DNA of 64,000 nt, taken from positions 222,941,001 through 223,005,000 of the forward strand of contig JAUMIR010000004.1 in NCBI GenBank assembly GCA_030847615.1. The letters run 5' to 3'. The translations under genes and the position numbers were made by a program. A model generated the notes under the pieces. That model had not been told where the DNA came from and made no database searches. It was given only the letters and a program-made list of their open reading frames with translations. Source of the DNA: Gambelia wislizenii (taxonomy: Eukaryota; Chordata; Lepidosauria; Squamata; Crotaphytidae). This document shows, in pieces, positions 45,342 to 56,180 of this stretch; positions within the stretch are counted from its first letter, which is position 1; each line of letters begins with the position of its first letter.

Positions 45342-46874
45342 CTCTGGCTTTTCTTCGCAAACGAAGATTCAGGAAGGACTCATCCCGTGCTTTCTGAAAG
45401 CGCACTGATGACTGAAAAGGCCAATCTGAGATAAACAAGTCCAGTTGCAGAAAGCACAGCAGAAGGTCTCCTTGGGTGATGATTCTGGGTTGTGATTCTT
45501 TCTGCATTGTCATTTCTCTTCAAGACTTGTTTGGTGTGAGTTCTCAAATAAGGCTGCAGCATTGTGGATAGTGCATCTCCATGCCTCCCGATGTGAGGCC
45601 AGGGCGGACCATTGTTGGTGATCAATTTGGCCAAGCCTGAGATGTTGTTTCAGGGAGTCCTTGTATCGCTTTTTTGGAGTGCCCCCTTACGCTGACCAGT
45701 GGCGAGTTCACCGTAGAGTACTGTTTGGGGGAGGCAATGGTCCCCCATCCTAGAAATGTGCCCTGCCCAGTGCAGCTGTGTTCTCAATAGCATGGCCTCA
45801 ATGCTGGTGATCCCTGCTTGCTCAAGGACAGCAACATTCGTCACATAGTCACTCCAGTGTATATTTAGGATTGTGCATATACAGTGCTGATTAAAGTGTT
45901 TGAGGAGTTGTAAGTGGTGGCGATAGGTGACCCATGTTTCAGACCCATAAAGGAGAATAGACAGTACAATAGCTCTATACACACTGATTTTTGTGCTTCG
46001 TGTCAGGTGTTTGTTACTTCAGACTCTTTTGTAAAGTCTTCCAAATGTGCTATATGCCTTTGCTAATCTGTGATCGATCTCTTTGTCAATCTTGGCATCT
46101 GAGGAGATGATGCTTCCCAGGTAGGTGAACTGCTGAACGGACTTAGCGCAGATCTGCCTACGGCAATGTGGGAATGGTGGTGTTCATCCTGTGGTGCAGG
46201 CTGGTAGAGAACTTCCATTTTCTTCAGGCTGACTTCCAGCCCAAACAGCTCTGCAGCTTTTGCGAAGCAGGATGTTAGGCGCTGCAGAGCTGCTTCTGTG
46301 TGGGCAACAAGGGCAGCAGCAGCAGCGAAGAGCAGCTCACAGACTACATAGTTTAGAGTCTTAGTGCGAGCCCCCAGACAGCTTAAGTTAAACAAGCTAC
46401 CATCAATACGGTAACGTATATAGATGCCGTCTTCTTCTTCGAGCTCTGACATAGCCCTTTGGAGCATCATGCTGAAGAAGATTGTAAATAAAGTTGGAGC
46501 AAGAACACAACCTTGCTTCACTCCATTAGTTATTAGAAAGGGCTCTGAAAGAGCATCGCCATATCTGACTTGACCATGCCATCTGTCAGGGATGCTTTGA
46601 TCAAGATTTCCTGTGTGGCAGGGGGGTTGGACTGGATGGCCCTCGTGGTCTCTTCCAACTCTGCAATTCTATGATTCTATGCTGGCCCTCATGTAGCAAG
46701 ATAATCATTTTAAGGAATTGGGGGGAACATCCTAGTCTTTCCAGGATCTGCCACAGACCTTTTCTACTCACAGTGTCGAAGGCTTTGGTGAGGTCGACAA
46801 ATGTTACATAGAGACCCTTGTTCTGCTCACTACATTTCTCTTGCCGTTGTCTAAGGGCAAATACCATATCTGTA
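45342..46874 (-). pseudogene. Non-LTR retrotransposon (RTE-like) RT fragment, antisense, interrupted
   Basis: On the minus strand, 46,867-46,690 encodes 'GLYVTFVDLTKAFDTVSRKG', an RT palm motif A region. 46,521-46,063 has 'MKQGCVLAPTLFTIFFSMML' (motif B region) and 'LLFAAAAALVAHTE' at residues 63-76, where the family has a FADD catalytic box. 45,982-45,650 has 'LLYGSETWVTYRHHLQLLKH' and 'LRTQLHWAGHISRMGDHCLP', the post-RT C-terminus of a LINE family common in vertebrates. Frames differ between blocks, a CR1 tail interrupts them, and the 5' half is absent. It is dead. Clade assignment to RTE is tentative. Confidence 0.7.
46604..46681 (+). mobile_element. CR1 3' tail inside the antisense LINE
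   Basis: 'GGGTTGGACTGGATGGCCCT', 'GGTCTCTTCCAACTCTGCAA' and ATTCTATGATTCTATG are the CR1 3' terminus. It interrupts the LINE between the RT motif A and motif B regions, so it inserted later. Confidence 0.85.
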
Positions 46875-47122
46875 GCAATGGCATAGCAAAATGGTGTCCC
46901 TTATATAAGATGGCAAAATCAAGGTTTGCTTTTTGGATTATTATTTTTTAAGAATATTTTCAAGCCGTGAATACTTAAATCCATGAATGCCAAATCCATG
47001 AATGTGGAGGGACAACTATAGATCTGTGAGGTTTGGGTTCACATCCTTCCTCTGCCATTGAGTGGTCTTTGTCCAGCCGCTCTTCCTTTCCCCATTCCTG
47101 TTCATCAGGAATAAAACAAGAG

Positions 47123-47349
47123 TACGGCCATATCCAAAGATTCTGCATCCATGTATTCCACCATCCACAGCTTGAATATATCTCCTCCCCCTCAAAAAAT
47201 CCAAAAATCAAGCTTTGATTTTACCATTTTATACCAGGAACACCATTTTAGTACACCATTGTATATAATGGGACTTAAACATCCACAGATTTTGGTATTC
47301 ATGGAGGGTCCTGGAACCAAAACCCAGCGGATACCAAGGGACCACTGTA
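47123..47349 (-). mobile_element. Tigger/MER2-like MITE, reverse orientation
   Basis: On the minus strand it starts TACAGTGGTCCCTTGGTATC and ends near TTTGGATATGGCCGTA. It belongs to the 'CAGTGGTCCC' subfamily like 25,402-25,579. Confidence 0.75.
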
Positions 47350-49177
47350 GTAGCAACACAGCCAATGGTACAACCAAATAATTTTAGACCTTTGACTTAA
47401 TGGTCTTATTTCCTCCCACACTTTAGATTCTAATGTTATATTTACTTCATTTGCGAAGCACACAATTGACATTTCCCTCCTCCCCATACCAGCTGTTGCT
47501 CCATGCTGTTCAACAGTTTCTATACTTCAAATAACAGAGATTTTAAAAACTGTTTTCTAGTTCTGATTTCAAAAGATAGAAATGCTTTTAGTGGGCTTAG
47601 TTTTGCATTGCAAACTCACTTAAATCATTATACCTATCATCATTACTGGCAGTAAAAAAAGAGTAAAAAAGAGTTTGGTTCTGTTGCCCTGATGTTAAAT
47701 GCATTTATTTGTGAATAAGCACCATTTTGTGGTAGAAAAGAAACATTTTTAAAGTAAAAAATAATAAAACCAACATCTGTAAGCATGTACATAATCATGT
47801 ACCTATCCAGCCAGCTTCCCACTAGCTATAAAGTGTCTGTTTTAAAAAAAAATAAGGATGTTGTAGCAAAAAGATATGGTGATACTATGCCAGTTTCCCA
47901 CTGCCCTATCAACTGAGGTATTCTGTGTGGTATTCCACACACAGGCCTCCTAGCTGCAAGTCCTTTGAGTTTGGCCCTGAGGTCCAATCCTAGCTACACA
48001 TCACTGAACGCAGCAACTGTAAGAGCCATAAGGCAGAAGTGCTGCATAATAAATAAACAGAGGAGCAGCAGCAGCAGTTGGAATGGGCCTTTAAGTACAC
48101 TTCACAGGTCCCTGGCCTGGACCCATTGCTTGAAATGCGCTTTTCACTTTAGCACATGCAGCCAGCCTGTTCTATCCGTGCATTGCTGCTACTGATCAGA
48201 ATTCTACAGCTCTGCCGACTGAACAGATGCACATTTCCTGTGCTCTGGTTCTGCTGGGAGCACAGGCTGTGCAGCAGAAATAAATCACCCGGAAGTTGCT
48301 GTCATTTCTCTACCTTGCTGCAAAATCCTCCAATGGCAACTGATGGCTGAGTGGCTTGAGCTGGCATGGTTTTTAAATGGAAAAATCTGGGCAAGTGGTA
48401 CCAACAACTCTGCCTAATTTTTAGCTAATACCTTGGTGAGTTTTGTGCTCGCATCTGGCCAGTGCCGTCATGCTGGGTGTGATTCTAATCGGCTGCTGCT
48501 TTTTCCCCAAGCAGGAAGACGGGGGCACCACTACCCGACAGACTAAACAGAGACTTGTTCCAAACACAACAGAAGCACATCACAGCCAAGGGTCTGTAGT
48601 GCAGGACTTCTCCCAAGGCATAAATGAGGGGGGGAAGGAGGGGGGAGGGAGAGAGAAATGTGTTAACTGTGCTAACAGTGCCAAGTAATATGCTTCGTTA
48701 AAAATTTAATCACCTGCAAGTGCAAAACAAGTGCAAAGCAATCATGTTGTAATTAGTACAGCAATTAACACCTCCCTCCTTGATAGCACATGCATCCTAG
48801 GAAGTGCAGGGTTGCAAGTGTTTACACTGCTCACAAACTCTGTTCCTATAGAGATGCAAGGGGGGGAGTGGTGAAGCAGACAATGCTTGAATTATTTTTG
48901 ATTCTCTTTTTTGACATTTTCTTTTTGGCTGTTGTGGGGCAGTCATGAAACCAGCTACCATTTTGGTTTTCCACAAGAACGTTCTTTCTTCCTTGGGCCC
49001 TCCACTACGACATCCGGTAAATGAACACTGTAACCTTGTCAGCATTTTGCAGTTGTTTGTGAACTGGTTTTTTAATAGTTTTCTTCTGACCTGATTCATA
49101 AGCCTTTGCTACTCTTTGCCAGACTCCAATGTTTTTCTTCACACCCTTTATTTTTGTTGTTGCCACTTCTACTCTGA
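47350..49177. other. Mostly unique DNA, no gene recognised
   Basis: ORFs at 47,965-48,350, 48,443-48,688 and, minus, 49,637-49,005 lack domains; the last runs into the repeat at 49,178. Confidence 0.4.
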
Positions 49178-49665
49178 GGAGATTATCAGACACATTAAAA
49201 GTGGCATTACAGGAACACCAAGAGATTGGTTTTTGATGGGAGAAGCTGTCAATAGATTCCCCCGTTCTGTTCCTGTCATGGATGTTCCTGCGTGCAACAA
49301 GGTGCCCCCTTATGCTGGCAAGATCCAAGCATGACTCAATGAGAGGTCCCTGGAAGAACACTTCCAGGTGAGATCGGGACATCCAGGTAAGTGACACATT
49401 TTTTATGACCCTCCCTGGGTTACTTCTACCTTTTAAAGTGTGTTTTTTGTGCTTGCTGTCATTTTTTTGTGTTATTTTTATTTTTATTTTTGAATTTCCT
49501 GCGCTTGTGTCCTCTCGCAAGAATCTGTGGGATTTTGATCCAGGAAGTGAAGGGAGCTCCGTTAGAGCTCCGTCTACTACTGAGCTGCCAAAATGACGGG
49601 AGAGGAGGTAAGTGCAGTGGGGGGCTGATTGTGTCATGACAGGGGCGGGAATGTAGATTCTAGGA
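49178..49665 (-). mobile_element. PIF/Harbinger-like element with GGAGATTATCAGACAC end
   Basis: The left end is GGAGATTATCAGACACATTA. The interior 'GAGATCGGGACATCCAGGTA' and 'GATCCAGGAAGTGAAGGGAG' is shared with the copies at 1, 34,485 and 63,719. The right end is not clear. Confidence 0.6.
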
Positions 49666-49799
49666 CATGAATGCTTTTTTCATTCCTGTCTGAAAATCTC
49701 CTGACTCTACCTCTGGGGGGTTTTCTACCCCCCTGAGTGGTTTCCCACTAGTTCTATAAACTCTCTGATCCTGGCAGCTCACAAGGTTGGACCTGCTTA

Positions 49800-49850
49800 G
49801 TTTCAGGATGGCCCTTGTGGTCTCTTCTAATTCTGTGATTCTATGACTGT
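49800..49850 (+). mobile_element. CR1 3' tail fragment
   Basis: 'GGATGGCCCTTGTGGTCTCT' and 'TCTAATTCTGTGATTCTATG' match the CR1 3' end. Confidence 0.75.
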
Positions 49851-50178
49851 AATTTATTAAAAATTGTCTGAGAAGCTTAAAGTGAGGAAGCGCTCTTCCC
49901 TTTGTTACGTTTATCTTTTGCACAACATGATGGTAATCTTTCAAGATGCTGTGAAAAAACAAATTTAACAATGTCAGTGCCACAGAACTCCATGGTGTCA
50001 TGGATTGCTTCCATTCAGTACTGAAGAGAGGACGAATTCTATGGAAGATCAGCCCAAATAATTTTGGACAGTGTGCCTCCAGCATTGTTAGTGTTGTTAA
50101 CTGTCATCAATTCGACTTTGATAAGGTAGCCCTATGAAAGAGAGACCTCCAAGTCCCCGTGCTCAGATCTAGCAGACT
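49851..50178. other. Unique DNA, no gene recognised
   Basis: Covered partly by a domainless minus-strand ORF (50,085-49,660). Confidence 0.4.
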
Positions 50179-50400
50179 GGGGTGCATCTACACTGTAGAA
50201 ATATTGCAGTTTGACACTGCTCAAAGTACTGTAGCTACACCTGATAGAATCCTGGGATTTGTAGTTTTACAAGGTCTTTAGCCTTCTCTGCCAAAGAATG
50301 CTAGTGCCTCACAAAACTACAAATCCTAGGATTCTGCAGGCTGGAGCTATGGCAGTTAAAGTGTGTCAAACTGCATTATTTCTACAGTGTAGATACAGCC
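50179..50400. mobile_element. 'GGGTGCATCTACACTG' family MITE
   Basis: The left end GGGGTGCATCTACACTGTAG and the right end TTTCTACAGTGTAGATACAGCC are inverted. It abuts a LINE C-terminal fragment on its right. Confidence 0.85.
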
Positions 50401-50560
50401 TCAGAGCAATGTCTTCCTTGATTGAGTTTATCCACCTGGAATGTGGTATTCTTCTTTTACTAGTGCCTTCTACCTTACTAAGCATGATTGTATTTTCAAG
50501 TGAGTCATTTCTTCTCACTACATGGCCAAAATATGTAGGCTGATATGGTCCTGAGGTCAT
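50401..50560 (-). pseudogene. RTE/BovB-like LINE, C-terminal fragment
   Basis: The minus-strand translation reads 'FGHVVRRNDSLENTIMLSKV' then 'HSRWINSIKEDIALRL', the same post-RT region as at 21,960-22,137. It ends where the MITE begins. Confidence 0.6.
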
Positions 50561-50667
50561 TGAAAGAGGATTCTTGATGGTCCCACATGCTTCTGGGGTC
50601 TGTAGTCACTCTTTAGCCATTCAGAGCATGGAATTTAGGCTGTAAACCTACTGTGACATTACATCAA

Positions 50668-50941
50668 AGGAGCCCTGGTGGCGCAGTGGTTAAAAGCCAG
50701 TACTGCAAGTCACCACTTGCAAGTTCGATTCCAGCGGGCTCCAAGGTTCACTCAGCCTTCCATCCTTTCGTAGGTCGGTAAATTGAGTACCCAGCTTGTG
50801 GGGGCAATTAGTTAACACACATTGGAAACTGTTTAATGCAGTGTAGATGTGTAAATAGCTATTGCTTAAAACAATTTGTAAGCTGCTCTGATAGCCTTGT
50901 GGCTGAAGAGCGGGGTATAAATAAATAAATAAATAAATAAT
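50668..50941 (+). mobile_element. tRNA SINE, full length with (AAAT)n tail
   Basis: A box TGGCGCAGTGG, B box 'AAGTTCGATTCC', body 'CAGCCTTCCATCCTTTCGTA', and tail 'GTAAGCTGCTCTGATAGCCT' with 'GAGCGGGGTATAAATAAATA'. The tail differs from the copy at 26,728 and resembles LINE-mobilised iguanian SINE tails. Confidence 0.9.
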
Positions 50942-51599
50942 CAACATAACTACAGGTTAAACCACAGTTGAATTTTTTACATGTGTATATGAGAAGGTAT
51001 CCACTTCTCCTCTCAGTTATGAAGTTTCCTGTCACACCACAGCACAACAAGCTAGCTTAAAGACTAGGCGACACATGGCACAGGTCTACACAAGCACACC
51101 CTGTAATAAGGAACAGCAACCGTCACAATAGTTCAATATATTCTGCCAGTGTTGAACAGGATCTCAGAATGAGTACCTACTATGTGGAATCTGGTTTCCC
51201 CTGAAATTAGCAAATCTGTAGCAATATTTATTTTTAGATAGATTTTGAAAATATACCTGTTTTTACAAGCCTACACTGTGTAGTCCAACCTACCATCTAT
51301 TTCAAGGACAATGTAAATATTGTGGCTGGCATTCAGTATTGCAGTTTCAGGTTTGTAACGGATCTGTAACTGCTCTGTATTCAATAAGACTACATAGCCT
51401 TACTGGAAAACTATGTAAATGGCATCCCAACCCACCATAAGAGCTAGCAGCTAGAGATCTGTTCAGCTTCCGACTGGGGTTCAAGGAGGATGGCATTTCT
51501 TTCCCACCAGCAAGTGCAGCTGAAACAATCAGAAGTATGACTCCTGTCACAAGTCCTTGTCTCACTTGCTGATGGAAAGGGGATGGAAACATCCCAGAT
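50942..51599. other. Unique DNA, no gene recognised
   Basis: Nothing identified. Confidence 0.4.
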
Positions 51600-52240
51600 C
51601 TTGTCTGCACCAGCTGCTTAATCCAACTGCTTAAATTAGCCCTGAATGGACCACAGTGGTATCCACACACATCAGTACAAGAGCGCTTTGTTGTTCACAT
51701 GGGCCAGCTGGGCCAACACCGCATCTGCCCCACTGGCCCATTGCTCTTGGTGTCGCCACTGCTGCCACTGCTGCTTTGCCCACCAGCCCAGCAGCTCTGT
51801 CCAAGAGCCTGTCATCTCCCATCACAGCTGGTGAGGTAAGCAGGGGGTACCCGTGCAATCAACGAGGAGGGAGAAGCAACCCCCTTCTTGTTGAGCATGT
51901 GATGCAACACACTCTCCTTACCTCACCAGCAACGACAGAAAATGCCAGGCTGTCAGACAGAGAAGCTGGGCCAGTGGGTGAGACAGTGGCGGTGGTAGTA
52001 CCAAGGGTGATGAGCCAGTGGGGCAGATGTGCTGGCTGGGTGGCAGTGCAGATAGCTGGGTCACTCTGGCTCCAGCCTGATCCAGCTATCCACACACCAA
52101 CAAGCCCCAGAGCCACTCCAGGCTTTTCAGGAAAAAACCAGACTATTCCCCAACTTCATGCAGTGTGGGACAAAGTTGGATCAAGGGTCAGAAAGTGCAA
52201 GTCCTCCCCCAGAAGTAGCCATACATTATCCAGACTGCCA
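51600..52240. mobile_element. GC-rich fold-back element
   Basis: The arm at about 51,705-51,845 ('CATCTGCCCCACTGGCCCAT', 'CAGCTGGTGAGGTAAGCAGG') is inverted at 51,905-52,050 ('CCTTACCTCACCAGCAACGA', 'GAGCCAGTGGGGCAGATGTG') with a loop of about 60 bp. The left text 'CTTGTCTGCACCAGCTGC' resembles the end of the element at 20,462. The 200-codon ORF through it is an artefact of the GC-rich palindrome. Confidence 0.6.
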
Positions 52241-53391
52241 GTGCTGGATTTGGGGTGAGAGCAGCATTTTTGGCCCATGCACACAAGAGACTATTCCTTG
52301 CATCCCAATTGGAAAGTGAACATATCTATGCCTAATCTGGCTTCTGTCTCTTAAAGTAAGCTGGGGGGGGGGCGTATTCAGGCTAGAAGATATTACCTAG
52401 TTATGCAGACATAACTAACTAGCTGATGTAGAATATCAGTGTGCATTTTAATTGTGCATATTCTTTTTAACTGCATGTTTTGTTATCATTGTGCATGGCT
52501 TTGAAATCTTCAGATCTAAAAAGTTTATTAAAAATTGTAAAAATGGTATTTACAGTTTAGTTTTTAAAACTGTAAATAAAAACAATAATGCTGGGGAAAT
52601 TTGTAGGCATCAGGAAAAGAGGAAGAAGGGTTGTTTCAAGAAAGAAAGTCATGTCCCTGAGTTTAAAAGCCATGAGAAGGAAAATAAACAATATGATATT
52701 TAGAAGATTGCTGATTTATAGGGTCTGCACCAGTTTAAACTGAAAGTGGCAGCACATAGCAAACACACCTTTAAATATATACTCTATGGTGGCAGCAGCA
52801 ATTTTTTTCCTCTACCAGTTTTGACTTTTCCGCTATCTCTATGTAATCTGTGCATATGGTGTCAGTGGTGTGATGCCTGCCAGAGCTGTCTACCACAAGG
52901 GCTACAACTACAGGAAGAATGTAAATCATTGACTATTTCATCCTCACATGCAAGGCAGAATAACACAAGTAGTTTTTTCCCCACTCCAGGAGTAAACAAT
53001 TATTCTGCCATAGTATTCTCCGCATATTTGACCATCCTGAAGTGCTGTGCAGAATTATTCTGCTGAAAAAAACATGGGGGGAGGGGTTGTACAAAAAAAA
53101 GACTCCTGTTTTTTGCACAGGTAACATCATTTCCTGTACAGGAAATCAATTTTCTGCATAGAAGACAGATTTTTGTGCAAAAAAAATAATAATCCCCACA
53201 ATTTGTCTTCCACAGAGTAATTCCTGTGCAACACTTCAGGACTTCTAATACCAGGAGAAAATTGTGCAAAATGCTCACTGGTATATTACTCTTCCTGATA
53301 TGGTTTTCCAGCTGTGAAGAAAGCCATTTTTTGAACTACAAACAAATAATTACAAATCTTATTTCTATCCATTAACTACAGCAACAAGGTA
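52241..53391. other. Unique AT-rich DNA, no gene recognised
   Basis: Around 53,040-53,260 short phrases such as 'TTCTGC', 'TGTGCA' and 'CCTGTGCA' recur, suggesting an old internal repeat. No domain was seen in the ORFs. Confidence 0.4.
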
Positions 53392-53971
53392 GAACTTTAT
53401 CAAACCACCCTCCTTTCCTGTTCTTTTGCCAGCATAATTTGTGATGTTTTTATTCTGGCAAAAGAAACCCAATTACCATACTTACCTTGCATCCTGTGAA
53501 AAGGCAGCCCTGGCAATGATGAAGAAGTGAATGGAGCTCTATTCACTTCCTCAAATGAAATCTCACAGATTCTCACGAGAAGACAGGAGCACGGAAAAAT
53601 CAAAAATCAAAACAAAAAATAACACACAAAGAGTTAGAAAAAGCACATATAACAGACTTTAAAAATTACAAGTAAACCAGGGAGGTTCATAAAAAGAGCA
53701 TGACATACCTGGATGTTGTGATCTCACCTGGAAGTGTTCTGGATGGACTGGCCATTGACACTGTATGCATGAGAGGGGGGGAAGGTGTGAGGTTTCAAAT
53801 GCCAGCAAAAAAGCACCACAGCTGATCTATTGACAGGTTGGCCCGTCGACAAAATAGAACTCCTTATTGCCAATACATAAACGCAAAAGGACAATGTTGT
53901 CTGATATACATGTCCTTTTGCGTTTATGTGGCGTCATTATGACACCGTATTTAGTGCATCTGATAAAGTCC
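53392..53971 (+). mobile_element. PIF/Harbinger-like non-autonomous transposon, complete
   Basis: The left end GAACTTTATCAAACCACCCT follows GTA, and the right end GCATCTGATAAAGTCC precedes TTA. The interior follows 24,007-24,571 block by block ('TTCTTTTGCCAGCATAATTT', 'ATTCACTTCCTCAAATGAAA', 'CATAAACGCAAAAGGACAAT'). Confidence 0.7.
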
Positions 53972-54060
53972 TTAGTCTGTAAACCAGTCACAATTATGAT
54001 ATCACTGGTTATTAAATCATTATTTTAGGTTTGTATGAATGCATCAATTAACACTACTAA

Positions 54061-54391
54061 GGAGATTTTCAGACAGGCAAAAATCGCTCTTTGCCGCGCG
54101 AGCAGCCTCCCGAAACTGCTGCGCGGCAAGGGTCTTCTTTGGACGACGCTGTGCCTCTGGCGAAACCGTCCGTGTCACTTCCGTGAAGCTTGGGACAGCT
54201 CCGCGTCATATTTCAATCACGGGCAGCCTCCGTGATTGAAATATGACGCGGAGCCGTCCCAAGCTTCACGGAAGTGACACGGACGGTTTCGCCAGAGGCA
54301 CAGCGTCGTCTGAAGAAGACCCTTGCCGCGCAGCAGTTTCGGGAGGCTGCTCGCGCGGCAAAGAGCGATTTTTGCCTGTCTGAAAAGCTCC
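54061..54391. mobile_element. Near-perfect 331-bp palindromic DNA transposon, TAA target duplication
   Basis: The left end GGAGATTTTCAGACAGGCAA and the right end TTGCCTGTCTGAAAAGCTCC are inverted, and the pairing continues for about 160 bp to a 7-bp spacer near 54,226. By eye only about four mismatches occur. TAA lies at 54,058-54,060 and 54,392-54,394. It is GC- and CpG-rich in an AT-rich setting, with many CpGs intact, suggesting recent insertion. The two 66-codon ORFs inside are by-products. Confidence 0.85.
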
Positions 54392-54787
54392 TAAGAAGCA
54401 GCAGTAAATTATATGGACTATTTTGACCTGCATGGGAAACAATACATCACAAGAAAACCAGCATTAGTTTACTGCCTCTTTCTTAGGCCCTGCCTCTGTT
54501 CTCTCAGGTGTCAGGTTAGATGTAGACATCTACATAATCTTATTTCTGAAAATCACTGCTGAATCAGGAAACTGTGAATATGTGTGTGCCTTCAAGTCAC
54601 CTGTCGCCTTATGGTGACCCCATGAATTTCATAGGGATTTCTTAGGCAAGGTATACTCAGAGGTGGTTTTGCCAGGTCTTCTCTGAAATATAGCCTACAT
54701 CACCTGATTAGCAGAAGGTGAGCTGTGTGGGAGGGGTCACCCTTCATTTTTCAACTATCTTAAAGGTTTGCTGGGGGGATTGATGTC

Positions 54788-55039
54788 ATGCCCCATGAGT
54801 CTGATGAGGGTATGGAATCAGAGGAGGAGGAGGACATGGCAGTGAATGGCCCTACGGACCCTGGCACAGGTTTATCTACACCTGTGCTAGCAGGGAGCCC
54901 TGTCAACCTGGAGGTTCAAGCAGAAGAAGAGCCTGGTCCTAGTGGATTGGCACCAGTCCCAGCAGAGAGCCCTGCTAATTTAGATAAGGATGAAGAAGAG
55001 GAGACGGACTTACCTCCATCATCATTCAAGCAGCAGTGA
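54788..55039 (+). other. Acidic reading frame in the LTR-like unit, copy a (83 codons)
   Basis: The ATG lies 4 bases inside the element start. The product would be very acidic ('GMESEEEEDMAVNGPTD') and rich in Pro, Ser, Gly and Glu, with no recognised domain, signal or membrane segment. The same frame recurs in the copies at 55,292 and 59,463. Whether it was ever translated is unknown. Confidence 0.4.
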
Positions 55040-55291
55040 TCCCAAAAGGAAGCTTGAAGAAGATCGCTGAGGCTTTATCAGAAACACCTGCTCGTCAAGG
55101 AGCACCTGACAAAGCCTTGATTACTATATATACACTTTGGGGAGCTATGGATGCTTTGTCAGTAGAGATCAACTGATCTTCCTGGAGAAAGCTTTGTGTC
55201 TGCTGTTTCTAACTCTGTGTTCCTATTGCCTTGATTCCTGTTGCCTTGACTTATGTTTAGAGCTTGGACTGTTCCTGACTACACTGCTGTC

Positions 55292-55570
55292 ATGCCCTGT
55301 GAGCCTGATGAGGGTATAGAGTCAGAGGAGGAGGAGGACATGGCAGGGAATGGCCCTAGCAACCCTGGGACAGGTTTATCTACACCTGTGCCAGCAGGGA
55401 ACCCTGCCAACCTTGAGGCTAGAGCAGAGGAAGAGCCTGGTCCAAGTGGGCATCAGTCCCAGCAGAGAGTCCTGCCAATTCAGATAAGGATGAAGAAAAA
55501 GGGAATGCCTTACCTCCACCATCATATACCCAGCAGCAAACTCAAAAGAAAGCTCAAAGGAAATCTTTGA
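55292..55570 (+). pseudogene. Acidic reading frame in the LTR-like unit, copy b, frameshifted
   Basis: It begins at the ATG of the second TGTCATG and follows copy a to 'EEEPGPSG'. A small deletion then shifts it to another frame ('HQSQQRVLPIQIRMKKKG'), a basic tail that also occurs as an alternative frame of the copy at 59,456-59,244. Confidence 0.45.
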
Positions 55571-56180
55571 GACGTTATGAGAAAAACCTGCTCATAAAGA
55601 AACACCTGACAAAGTCTTAATTGCTTTATATATAATGGGAGAGGCAATGGAGGCTTTGTCAGAGATCAACTGATCTTCCTGGGGAAAGCTTCGTGCTGAC
55701 TTGGGCGCCTGGATTCCGGTTATCTTGACTTCTGTTACTTTGACTTGTGCTTAGACCTTGGACTGTCCCTGACTACTCTGCTGCCTGCTCATGTTCACCC
55801 GCGGACTGTTTTGGATCCACTCTGACTGACTGCTGTCAGCCTTTGACCTTTTGAACTGTGTTCATGGAGTAAATCTTTGACGGTGTTTGCTTTCCTGTCA
55901 GCTAATTAACAGTTGGCTACCTTCCCAGACTAGTGCTGTTTATACTTTGCTGGTAACTAGCTGCTTTCCGGACAGCTGCTGCCTGATCCTATTGACCCAA
56001 GGACTTGTTTGGACCCACACTGCATTCTGTAAGACCCAACTCTTTGGATTGTTTTGCTAGACTAATCTTTGCAAGACTGTATTTCCATTCCTTTGTGCTA
56101 ACTGCCAGTTGGCTACCTTCCCAGATTCTTGCTGTTTGTATATACTTTGCTGGCAACTATCTGCTTTTCCAGATAATTGA

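Larger units (their letters stand above)
45253..47020 (+). mobile_element. Tigger/MER2-like MITE split by a LINE
   Basis: The left half 45,253-45,341 starts TACAGTTGTCCCTTCACATT and stops at CCATTATATGC. The right half 46,875-47,020 resumes at GCAATGGCATAGCAAAATGG and ends GGAGGGACAACTATA. Together they equal the 233-bp copy at 41,564-41,796, giving single-base resolution of the break. Confidence 0.85.
54784..56175 (+). mobile_element. LTR-like insertion in the CR1 promoter, internally rearranged
   Basis: It starts TGTCATGCCC and ends TTTTCCAGATA, flanked by ATTGA at 54,779-54,783 and 56,176-56,180 (5-bp target duplication). Removing it restores the monomer text 'GGGGGATTGAGTTTG' seen intact at 56,395-56,411. 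The 5' 504 bp are duplicated (restart TGTCATG at 55,288), and the last ~201 bp are duplicated as well (first end GGACA near 55,974, second at 56,175). TATATATA occurs at 55,125-55,132 and 55,627-55,635. Best read as a solo LTR of an endogenous LTR retroelement; its parent family is unknown and no internal genes are present. Confidence 0.65.

Noticed and set aside
49005..49637. 210-codon minus-strand ORF
   Set aside because: It runs from a repeat element into unique DNA, has no domain and no conserved start context.
51656..52258. 200-codon ORF
   Set aside because: It crosses a fold-back element and has a shadow ORF on the other strand; no domain.
54035..54239. Two 66-codon ORFs rich in Arg and Cys
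   Set aside because: They lie in one arm of the palindromic transposon and are by-products of its GC-rich sequence.
54784..56175. Acidic frame as a host gene with tandem exons
   Set aside because: The sequence is bounded by a 5-bp duplication inside a CR1 and recurs in opposite orientation in the same CR1, so it is a mobile element.
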